Assembly (NCBI GenBank): GCA_946478635.1
Contig: CAMLCX010000244.1
Span: forward strand, 1 to 7,171
DNA: 7,171 nucleotides
Source: an uncultured Pseudomonadota bacterium
GTDB taxonomy: Bacteria > Desulfobacterota_B > Binatia > UBA9968
Reading direction: 5' to 3'
Shown here piece after piece: positions 1 to 5,199 of the stretch. Position 1 is the first letter of the stretch. Each line of letters starts with the position of its first letter. The notes beneath the pieces were generated by a model that was given only the letters and a program-made list of their open reading frames with translations, was not told the origin of the DNA and ran no database searches. Made by a program: the position numbers and the translations under genes.

Positions 1-783
1 TTGAGCGAGATCATCGCGGAAGAACTCAAGATGCCGTTGAGCCAAATCAAGGTTCAGCAGTTAGATACCCAGCAGGGGACAAAGGACACCGGCGTCGGCG
101 GCAGCCGGGCGACGCGGGTTTACGGTAACGCCGGTTACGCCGCGGCGCTCAAGGCTGTCGATGCGATCAAGCAGGCGGCAGCTAACCAGATGGGCGTGGG
201 GGCGGATGAAATCACGCTCGCCAAGGGCGCCGCGTTGCATCCGCGCATGGAACGGCGCCTGACCTATGGTGAAATCGTCAAGGCCAAGGGCGCGCCGATC
301 ACCGTTGACGCGACGTTTAACGATAACAGCAAGATCCATGCGGCGTCGATGTGCGTTCAGGTGGCCGAGGTGGAAGTCGATCCGGAAACCGGACAGGTGG
401 AGCTCAAGAAATTCACTTCAACGCACAACACCGGCACGGTGCTCAATCCGCTGATGCATCAAGGGCAGATCGAGGGCGCGAGCATGACCGGCATCGGTTA
501 CACGTTGATGGAAGAGGTGATCATCAATGACGGCAAGGTGGCGACGACGCACTTCGGCGAGTACAAAATCCCCACGATCAAGGATGTTCCGGCATTCAAA
601 GGCTCGGTGACCGAAGCGCCGCACGGGGCGGGCCCTTACGACAGCATGCCCATCGGCGAAACCGGTAATATTCCCACAGCGGCGGCGATCGCCAACGCGG
701 TTGAAGATGCGTGCGGCGTGCGGATTAAGAGCTTGCCGATCACGGCGGAAAAGATTTACCAGGCGCTGCACGGCGCCAAGTGA
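1..783 (+). CDS. Xanthine dehydrogenase/CoxL-family molybdopterin-binding subunit, C-terminal part (5' truncated by window edge)
   Basis: This is the C-terminal third (260 residues visible of roughly 750-800 usual) of the large subunit of a molybdenum hydroxylase. These enzymes use Mo-molybdopterin-cytosol cofactors to hydroxylate or oxidise substrates with water-derived oxygen. Visible family marks are the DTGVGGSRATRVYGNA segment (about residues 29-44 of the visible part), GQIEGASMTGIGYTLMEE (about 155-172), and MPIGETGNIPTAAAIANAV (about 217-235). Glu220 in that last motif matches the catalytic glutamate of the family. The frame is open from base 1, and the TTG there is almost certainly an internal codon, not a start. 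The active-site loop that separates true CO dehydrogenase from other hydroxylases is outside the window, so the substrate cannot be assigned. A coxG-like gene lies about 2.1 kb downstream, which fits a cox/xdh-type locus. The stop TGA is 3 nt before the OsmC gene, suggesting cotranscription. Confidence 0.93.
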   Translation: MSEIIAEELKMPLSQIKVQQLDTQQGTKDTGVGGSRATRVYGNAGYAAALKAVDAIKQAAANQMGVGADEITLAKGAALHPRMERRLTYGEIVKAKGAPITVDATFNDNSKIHAASMCVQVAEVEVDPETGQVELKKFTSTHNTGTVLNPLMHQGQIEGASMTGIGYTLMEEVIINDGKVATTHFGEYKIPTIKDVPAFKGSVTEAPHGAGPYDSMPIGETGNIPTAAAIANAVEDACGVRIKSLPITAEKIYQALHGAK

Positions 784-786
784 TTC

Positions 787-1335
787 ATGCCCACTGTTCC
801 GGGAACGATCGATCTCGGAAAGTTTCGGGTCGTCTACGAAGAAGAGCGGAAGCATGGCTCCGGTGACTCGGACCGGTATCTTCTGCAGCAGCGGGCGATC
901 ATTCGCCTGAACAAGGCGCTGGTCAAAATCGAGCAGCCCGAAGACTATACCGTTTATTGCGATGACGAGAACTTCAAAAGGCAGGCGGGCAAACGTCCGT
1001 CCGCGCTCCAATATTTCATTGCCTCGATAGGTTTTTGCATGTTCAGCCAGTTCAGTCGCCTGGCGCTGAAGGCGGATGTCGTGCTGGACGATCTCGAAAT
1101 GGATTTGCGCATGACCTATGACTTGAGCGGCAAGTTTGCGCTCAAGGATTTATCCGACGCGGCCCAGGGGTTGAGTTATTCTTTTAAAATCAGAACGGCG
1201 GCGGCGACGGAAAAGGTCTTCAAAGTCGCGCAGGTCGCGGATAAAGGCTGCCACACGGTCAATTCCATGCGCAAGCGCATGACCGTCTCAGGAAAAATCA
1301 TTGTCAACGACCGGGAGTACGCAATCGTTGATTGA
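787..1335 (+). CDS. OsmC family protein
   Basis: A 182-residue protein of the OsmC/Ohr superfamily. These are usually homodimeric cytoplasmic thiol peroxidases that reduce organic hydroperoxides through two cysteines. The RPSALQYFIASIGFCMFSQF stretch (about residues 70-89) places Cys84 in the central helix. DKGCHTVNSMR (152-162) supplies the second cysteine, Cys155, in the family's usual GC position before a helix. The last strand, SGKIIVNDREY, also fits the fold. The protein is longer than typical OsmC/Ohr (about 140 residues) because of an extended N-terminus, and it contains an extra Cys58. It starts 3 nt after the molybdopterin-subunit stop with no strong Shine-Dalgarno, so translational coupling is likely. 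Which OsmC subgroup it belongs to, and whether it is a peroxidase or acts on the Mo-enzyme product, is not decidable from the sequence. Confidence 0.85.
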   Translation: MPTVPGTIDLGKFRVVYEEERKHGSGDSDRYLLQQRAIIRLNKALVKIEQPEDYTVYCDDENFKRQAGKRPSALQYFIASIGFCMFSQFSRLALKADVVLDDLEMDLRMTYDLSGKFALKDLSDAAQGLSYSFKIRTAAATEKVFKVAQVADKGCHTVNSMRKRMTVSGKIIVNDREYAIVD

Positions 1336-1340
1336 TTTCC

Positions 1341-1360
1341 GGGTACGGCGTGTCGTGCCC
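1341..1360 (+). repeat. Degenerate REP-like hairpin upstream of the RAYT gene
   Basis: GGGTACGGCGTGTCGTGCCC matches the perfect palindrome at 1963-1982 at 17 of 20 bases. All three differences are C to T, and each falls opposite a G, so the hairpin would still close with G-U or G-T wobble pairs. It lacks the GTAG head found on the other two copies. It lies between the OsmC stop (1335) and the RAYT start (1378), so it could be a decayed REP or a hairpin at the end of the upstream transcript. No T-run follows it, which argues against a classical intrinsic terminator. Confidence 0.5.
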
Positions 1361-1377
1361 AGCAGCAGGAATGAACG

Positions 1378-1962
1378 ATGCGGTTTAATCCTGAAATAAA
1401 TCGGCGCCACTCGGTTAGATTGAAGGGATATGATTACTCAGGGCCGGGCGCCTATTTTGTAGCCGTTTGCGCTTGGAAGCGAGAGTGTCTCTTTGGCGAG
1501 ATCCGTGACGGTAAGGTGATTCTGAACGGGTTAGGAGAAATCGTCCGGGAAGAATGGCTTCAGACGGCGCTTGCGCGACCGCTTGTGACACTCGATGAAT
1601 TCGCGATCATGCCTAATCACATTCACGGCATTGTATCGATCCGAGATGAGGGCAAGGCGCGCCTTGCCCCTACAACCGCTCGGTTTCGACGCCCGTTACC
1701 TGGATCGTTGCCCGTCATTGTCGGGGCATTCAAATCCGCGTGTACGAATCGAATCAACGTGATGCGACAAACACCAGGCTTATCTCTATGGCAACGAAAT
1801 TATTATGAGCACGTCGTTCGCAGCGAATCCGAATTGGCTCGTGTCCGAGAGTACATTGCAATGAACCCCGCCCGCTGGGACGAAGACAGCGAGAATCCAA
1901 ATCGGGTTAGTGATGGAGAATCTGATGCATTGCAGACGATTGTTCGCCGCATAGGGGTGTAG
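1378..1962 (+). CDS. REP-associated tyrosine transposase (RAYT; Y1_Tnp/TnpA_REP family)
   Basis: A 194-residue single-domain HUH/Y1-type nuclease of the RAYT group. These are mostly single-copy, domesticated relatives of IS200/IS605 transposases that bind and cleave REP hairpins in single-stranded DNA. The N-terminus has the typical RRHSVRLKGYDYSGPGAYFV segment (9-28). The metal-binding pair is in AIMPNHIHGIV (His81 and His83). LWQRNYYEHVVRSESEL (137-153) carries the nucleophile candidates Tyr142/Tyr143. YIAMNPARWDED (159-170) closes the family signature. AGGA at 1367-1370, 7 nt before the ATG, supports this start. Length and motifs are intact, so the enzyme could be active. Residues 91-99 are encoded by a REP palindrome lying between the HUH strand and the Tyr helix. 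The TAG stop is part of the GTAG head of the downstream REP. The gene sits in the same direction as the OsmC gene but is probably an independent unit. Confidence 0.92.
   Translation: MRFNPEINRRHSVRLKGYDYSGPGAYFVAVCAWKRECLFGEIRDGKVILNGLGEIVREEWLQTALARPLVTLDEFAIMPNHIHGIVSIRDEGKARLAPTTARFRRPLPGSLPVIVGAFKSACTNRINVMRQTPGLSLWQRNYYEHVVRSESELARVREYIAMNPARWDEDSENPNRVSDGESDALQTIVRRIGV
1650..1673 (-). repeat. REP element inside the RAYT coding sequence (minus orientation)
   Basis: A perfect 20-nt palindrome, GGGCAAGGCGCGCCTTGCCC, occupies 1650-1669. Read on the minus strand it is immediately preceded by GTAG (1673-1670), the same head seen at 1959-1962. Head plus palindrome is 24 nt, exactly eight codons, so it adds to the RAYT frame without breaking it. 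It differs from the 1963-1982 palindrome by one base pair (A-T for C-G), a compensated change that keeps the stem perfect. Confidence 0.75.
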
Positions 1963-1982
1963 GGGCACGGCGCGCCGTGCCC
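1959..1982 (+). repeat. REP element at the RAYT stop codon
   Basis: A GTAG tetranucleotide (1959-1962) is followed directly by the perfect palindrome GGGCACGGCGCGCCGTGCCC (1963-1982). A GTAG head 5' of a hairpin is the known architecture of REP sequences recognised by RAYT enzymes, for example in enterobacteria. The TAG of the head is the RAYT stop codon. No T-run follows, so terminator function is possible only as a Rho-independent-like weak hairpin or as an mRNA 3'-end stabiliser. Confidence 0.75.
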
Positions 1983-2169
1983 TGATTCAGAGATTTGCGG
2001 CGGAATGTCGATCGAGTCTGGAGCAGAAGAACCAAGGGTCAAATTAGGCAGTCGGTGTTTCGTTCCCGCCGGTAACGCTGAATGACATCGATGGAGTTGC
2101 CGTCGAATTTCCCGCAGTCTTCAATTCTAGCAGCCGGCTTCGAACGGTCCGGTAAATTTGACGTCATTG
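1983..2169. other. Intergenic gap between RAYT and pdxH 3' ends
   Basis: These 187 nt lie between convergent genes. I see no credible coding region and no strong hairpin with a T-run. The only structure noted is an 8-nt inverted match, GTCAAATT (2039-2046 region) against AATTTGAC (2153-2160 region), which is too short and too widely spaced to interpret. Confidence 0.5.
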
Positions 2170-2748
2170 TTACGGCGCCAGAAGTGTGACTTTCCAGCCG
2201 TCCTCATGGCGCGTGTAAAGTTCACGCTCGTGCAAACGGTCGGGTTGTTCGTGCCAAAACTCAATGCGGTCGGGCACCAACCGATAGCCGGACCAGTGCG
2301 GCGGGCGTGGTATTGTCCGATCGTGAAAGCGGGCGGTTATGGAAGCGACCGCGGCAATGAGTTCGTTGCGCGAGGAAAGTTCGCTGCTCTGGTGCGATGC
2401 CCACGCGCCGATCTGGCTGCCGCGCGGCCGGCTGGCGAAATATTCGTCCGCTTCGCGAACACTGACGAGCTCGACCGCGCCCTCAATGCGGACTTGGCGC
2501 CCTAATGGCTCCCACCAGAAACAGGCCGAAGCGCGCGGCTTATCCTTGAGCTGCTGTCCCTTGCGGCTTTGCAAATTGGTGTAAAAAACAAATCCCAGTT
2601 CATCGACGCCCTTTAACAACAGCATGCGCACGGTTGGCTGCAGATCCTTGCCGGCTGTGGCGAAGGCGGCGGCGTTAAAAAGTTTTATGCCGCTTTGCTC
2701 CGCCTGGTCTAACAGTTCTTTGAAGCGAACGATCGGGTCATTGTTCAT
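2170..2748 (-). CDS. pdxH: Pyridoxamine 5'-phosphate oxidase
   Basis: A 192-residue FMN flavoprotein. It oxidises pyridoxamine or pyridoxine 5'-phosphate to pyridoxal 5'-phosphate with O2, in the vitamin B6 de novo and salvage pathways, and acts in the cytoplasm as a homodimer. FMN-site motifs are present in order: RMLLLKGVDELGFVFYTN (41-58), SRKGQQL (61-67), and FWWEPLGRQVRIEG (77-90). YFASRPRGSQIGAWASHQSS (103-122) is the central signature. The C-terminus has PPHWSGYRLVPDRIEFW (149-165) and RLHERELY (171-178), where Arg171 and His173 match the PLP-contacting Arg/His of the E. coli enzyme. It ends WKVTLLAP, close to the usual C-terminus. It is shorter than E. coli PdxH only at the poorly conserved N-terminus. 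AAGG about 8 nt upstream of the ATG supports the start. It is transcribed opposite to all its neighbours and diverges from the coxG-like gene. Confidence 0.96.
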   Translation of the reverse strand: MNNDPIVRFKELLDQAEQSGIKLFNAAAFATAGKDLQPTVRMLLLKGVDELGFVFYTNLQSRKGQQLKDKPRASACFWWEPLGRQVRIEGAVELVSVREADEYFASRPRGSQIGAWASHQSSELSSRNELIAAVASITARFHDRTIPRPPHWSGYRLVPDRIEFWHEQPDRLHERELYTRHEDGWKVTLLAP

Positions 2749-2901
2749 GCTATTTGCCTTATTAGTCTAAAGGGAATCAACTCCCGAAGTCATTCTATCA
2801 AGCTTGGCGCTCGGTGGCGATGGCGGACCGCCGCCGCTCTTGTTTGCGCTAATTTTCTCACATAAGATCGCGCCTGAATTTGTTTCTTGGAGTCCGGCCA
2901 G
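2749..2901. promoter_or_regulatory. Divergent intergenic region between pdxH and the coxG-like gene
   Basis: This 153-nt region must hold the promoter for pdxH (leftward) and probably one for the coxG-like gene (rightward). On the plus strand TTGTTT (2840-2845), 17 nt, then TAAGAT (2863-2868) resembles a weak sigma-70 promoter, matching consensus at 3/6 and 4/6. GGCGGACCGCC just upstream (about 2823-2833) is a short symmetric GC-rich site of unknown role. No clear pdxH promoter was identified on the minus strand. Confidence 0.35.
2889..2892 (+). promoter_or_regulatory. Ribosome binding site deciding the coxG-like start
   Basis: GGAG lies 9 nt before the ATG at 2902. The frame could open at an upstream TTG (2887), but that codon overlaps this site and has no Shine-Dalgarno of its own. 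The ATG at 2902 is therefore preferred. Confidence 0.6.
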
Positions 2902-3354
2902 ATGATCCTTGACGGTAAAATCGATCTCAACGTCGCGGCGGAAAAGGCTTGGGGTTTTCTGATCGATATCAATAAATTTTCGACCTGCTTGCCGGGCATC
3001 GACGAGGTCACGCAGATCGACGACAAGACCTTCGACGGAATTATTTCGGCGAACGTGGGACCGATTTCGGGGAAGTTCAATTTTCGCTCGACGATCCTCG
3101 AGAGCCGGCCGCCGGAGCAGATGGTGGTGCGCACGGAAGGGACGGATAGCGTGACGAAGAGCACCGTGAAGGCCGACATGACGGTGGATCTCCGGCGGGT
3201 GTCGGACACCCAATCGCAGATGGATTACAGAGCCGATGTGAAGATCAACGGCCGGCTGGGGATCCTCGGCGATATGGTGCTGCGCGCAACGGCGACGCTG
3301 ATTTTGCAGGAGTTCACAAAGCGCTTGCACAGGGGACTTGGCGAACAGGCATAA
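2902..3354 (+). CDS. CoxG family protein (SRPBCC fold; carbon monoxide dehydrogenase subunit G-like)
   Basis: A 150-residue protein matching the CoxG/SRPBCC family. In the cox system CoxG is linked to membrane recruitment or maturation of the molybdenum CO dehydrogenase, and homologues accompany many Mo-hydroxylases. Family marks are MILDGKIDLNVAAEKAW at the start, FSTCLPGIDEV (about 26-36), and VGPISGKFNFRSTI (about 53-66). The DYRADVKINGRLGILGDMVLRATATLILQEFTKRL stretch near the C-terminus also fits, with its Gly-rich turn and amphipathic helix. Only the SRPBCC domain is present. The C-terminal hydrophobic anchor of some CoxG proteins is missing, so it is probably soluble. It is the first plus-strand gene after the divergent pdxH and may start a transcript reading into the GMC gene. 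The Mo subunit it would serve could be the one at 1-783 or one elsewhere. Confidence 0.88.
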   Translation: MILDGKIDLNVAAEKAWGFLIDINKFSTCLPGIDEVTQIDDKTFDGIISANVGPISGKFNFRSTILESRPPEQMVVRTEGTDSVTKSTVKADMTVDLRRVSDTQSQMDYRADVKINGRLGILGDMVLRATATLILQEFTKRLHRGLGEQA

Positions 3355-3356
3355 TC

Positions 3357-3484
3357 CAGGCTCTTGAAAATGGCTCATCTGCTTCGTTGCGCTCGACCGA
3401 TTTGGCGTCAACGTACTACAATAGTACGCCTCCGCGTATCGTGTCTTCGCGCGCCTTGCATCTGAGGCCATTTTGAAGAGCCTG
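3357..3484. repeat. 128-nt imperfect palindromic intergenic repeat
   Basis: The outer arms pair well: CAGGCTCTTGAAAATGG (3357-3373) against CCATTTTGAAGAGCCTG (3468-3484), with one mismatch in 17. The centre is a perfect 7-bp hairpin, CGTACTA-CAA-TAGTACG (3412-3428). Both share the same midpoint near 3420, and the intervening arms (TCTGC...GCGC on the left, GCGCGCC...GCATC on the right) pair partially. The whole could form one long cruciform or RNA stem. It fills the gap between coxG and the GMC gene and could act as a transcript processing or attenuation signal. The form suggests an interspersed palindromic repeat family (a MITE- or ERIC-like element). Confidence 0.75.
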
Positions 3485-3513
3485 CGGAATTTAATATCGA
3501 TGGGGGAAAGGGA

Positions 3514-5031
3514 ATGGCGGATAAGTACGATGTCATCATTGTTGGCGGAGGATCGGCCGGCTGCGTGGCCGCGACTCGCTTGAGCGAAGATTCGAGTCGG
3601 AAAGTTTTGCTGCTCGAAGCGGGGCCCGATCCCTGGCCGCTGCCGGAGTTGGTCGCCGATGCCTCCAAGCAGACGCGATTGCTCCTGGAGTCCGACTTTG
3701 TCGCGATGTATCCGACGCAGCGCCACCTGGACGGCAGCACCTACTACGCGCTGGCCGGCCGCATCATGGGCGGCGGCTCTTCGGTCAACGTCATGTCGGT
3801 GCTGCGGCCGCAGCGTTACGATCTGGACCAGTGGGTCGCCGCGGGCAATCCCGATTGGACCTACGAGAAATGCCTGCCGTTCATGAAAAAGATCGAGTCG
3901 GATCAGGATTATCCCGATAGTCCGATTCACGGCAAAGACGGCCCGCTCTATGTGAAGCGCAACTTTACTCTGGAAATGGAGATGGACGCGGCGCCGCCGG
4001 TGCGGGCGTTTCTCAACGCGGCTTACAGCATGGGCCTGCCCAAGTGTCCTGATCTCAACGTGCCGGAACCCTACGGCGTATGCGCGTCGCCCTACAATAT
4101 AAAAGACGGCAAACGGCAATCCACCGTGATTGCTTACTTGAATCAAGCGCGCGACCGCAAAAACTTGACGATCATCGATCAGGCGCAGGTTGTCTCGCTC
4201 AAGCTCGCCGGTAAGAAGGCCGAAGGCGTCAATTACGAAAGAGACGGCCAATCGTACACTGTGTTGGGCGGGCAGATTCTTGTCACTTCGGGCGTCTACG
4301 GTTCGCCGCAGATTCTGATGCTTTCGGGTATCGGCCCGTCGGCGCAACTTAACAAGCACGGTATTCCCATCGTGCACGAGTTGAACGGCATCGGCGAGAA
4401 CTACCAGGACCACCCGGTGGTGTTCATGACTTACGAGGGACCGAAGGAATCCAAAGTCGACTGGGTGGTGCCGCGTTTTCGCTTGATCATCCGCAAGAAT
4501 CCCATCAGTGAAGCGGCGAACTTTCACATCAACATGCGGCCGCCGACGGAAGTGACCGGCCTGAAGCGCATGATGCCGATCTCCTCGCACTTGCTGGAGC
4601 AAAGAAACCGCGGCCGGGTTTTTCTCCAGAGCGCCGATCCGCACGATCAACTCGGCATCGATTCATGCATGCTCGAACATCCGGAAGACTTGAAGGCGAT
4701 GGTCGAATCGATGCAATTCATCGACGAGCTGGTGCGCCAGCCGCAGATCAAAGAGTACTACGGCCCGATCATTCAACCGGGGCCGGGAGAAGATTGGGGC
4801 GAGTTTGCGCGCAAGACCTATGATAGCTATCACCACGGCGTGGGCACCTGTAAGATGGGGCCGGCGTCGGACAAAATGGCGGTGGTGGACCAGCGGCTGC
4901 GCGTGCACGGTATGCAGAATCTCTGGGTGGGCGACGCTTCGATCATGCCGGTGGTGAGCCGCGCGAATACGAACTTGACGTCGATCATGATCGGCGAGCG
5001 CTTGGCGGATTTTGTCCAGGAGGTCGCGTAA
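3514..5031 (+). CDS. GMC family FAD-dependent oxidoreductase (choline dehydrogenase-like)
   Basis: A complete 505-residue glucose-methanol-choline oxidoreductase, which oxidises a primary or secondary alcohol with FAD as hydride acceptor. The N-terminal Rossmann motif is DVIIVGGGSAG (6-16), with Glu35 in LLLEAG placed to bind the FAD ribose. The first GMC signature is at AGRIMGGGSSVN (81-92). The second is at GVYGSPQILMLSGIG (260-274). The C-terminal catalytic block is YHHGVGTCKMGP (439-450), with His441 the likely catalytic base. It is followed by VVDQRLRVHGMQNLWVGDASIMP (457-479) and SRANTNLTSIMIGERLADF (482-500), where Asn485/Asn487 supply the second active-site position. No signal peptide is seen, so it is probably cytoplasmic. 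A purine-rich GGGGGAAAGGGA ends 1 nt before the ATG and is the ribosome site. Substrate is not predictable. Size is at the short end of the bacterial family (about 500-560). Confidence 0.95.
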   Translation: MADKYDVIIVGGGSAGCVAATRLSEDSSRKVLLLEAGPDPWPLPELVADASKQTRLLLESDFVAMYPTQRHLDGSTYYALAGRIMGGGSSVNVMSVLRPQRYDLDQWVAAGNPDWTYEKCLPFMKKIESDQDYPDSPIHGKDGPLYVKRNFTLEMEMDAAPPVRAFLNAAYSMGLPKCPDLNVPEPYGVCASPYNIKDGKRQSTVIAYLNQARDRKNLTIIDQAQVVSLKLAGKKAEGVNYERDGQSYTVLGGQILVTSGVYGSPQILMLSGIGPSAQLNKHGIPIVHELNGIGENYQDHPVVFMTYEGPKESKVDWVVPRFRLIIRKNPISEAANFHINMRPPTEVTGLKRMMPISSHLLEQRNRGRVFLQSADPHDQLGIDSCMLEHPEDLKAMVESMQFIDELVRQPQIKEYYGPIIQPGPGEDWGEFARKTYDSYHHGVGTCKMGPASDKMAVVDQRLRVHGMQNLWVGDASIMPVVSRANTNLTSIMIGERLADFVQEVA

Positions 5032-5038
5032 CGACTTG

Positions 5039-5181
5039 GTTCAAAGTTCAAAAGTTCAAGCGTTCAAGGATTCGGAACAAGACGGGTTGGCTGGAGACTC
5101 ATTATTTGCACGAGACGTTAGAGCCGATCGCGGGAGTCGCGAGAACTCTGGCGTTGAACTTTGAACCCTTGAACCTGGAAC
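5039..5181. repeat. Intergenic region with inverted clusters of GTTCAA heptamer repeats
   Basis: Four GTTCAA units begin at 5039, 5046, 5054 and 5062 (spacing 7-8 nt). Three copies of the complement TTGAAC begin at 5154, 5161 and 5169, so the two clusters form inverted arms around about 85 nt. Between them lie a small hairpin, TCGCG-GGAGT-CGCGA (5128-5142), and CGAGACGTTAGA (5111-5122), a near match to a site at 6339-6350. The region occupies nearly all of the 168-nt gap between the GMC gene and the decarboxylase pair. It looks like a repeat-derived spacer and shows no coding potential. Confidence 0.65.
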
Positions 5182-5188
5182 GGATTTT

Positions 5189-5194
5189 GGAGGG
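5189..5194 (+). promoter_or_regulatory. Strong ribosome binding site of the alpha-subunit gene
   Basis: GGAGGG lies 5 nt before the ATG at 5200, the best Shine-Dalgarno match in the window, and it fixes the start. Confidence 0.75.
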
Positions 5195-5199
5195 AACCC

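Noticed and set aside
1..3. TTG at base 1 as a true start codon
   Set aside because: The conserved fold of the molybdopterin subunit continues upstream of this point, so the window simply begins inside the gene.
418..1011. A 197-codon minus-strand open frame
   Set aside because: Antisense to the Mo-hydroxylase and OsmC genes, with Arg-rich translation and no recognisable motif.
1338..1982. An insertion sequence with terminal inverted repeats and target duplication
   Set aside because: The hairpins are REP-type palindromes, not matching terminal inverted repeats. No target duplication was seen, and RAYT units are normally not self-mobile IS elements.
2158..2505. A 115-codon plus-strand open frame opposite pdxH
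   Set aside because: pdxH on the other strand has full family motifs. This frame has none and no ribosome site.
2772..2785. GGGAATCAACTCCC as a pdxH operator or terminator
   Set aside because: The stem is only four pairs and there is no T-run or known regulator match.
3357..3484. A CRISPR repeat or attachment site
   Set aside because: There is a single palindromic unit, with no repeat-spacer series, cas genes, integrase or tRNA nearby.
2767..4650. A 627-codon open frame on the minus strand across coxG and the GMC gene
   Set aside because: It lies antisense to two clearly recognisable proteins. Its translation is Arg/His-rich with no domain, and it also crosses the 128-nt palindrome. It is a shadow of GC-biased codon use.
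5039..5069. A CRISPR or iteron array from the GTTCAA copies
   Set aside because: The units are only 7-8 nt long with no spacers, and no replication initiator gene is present.
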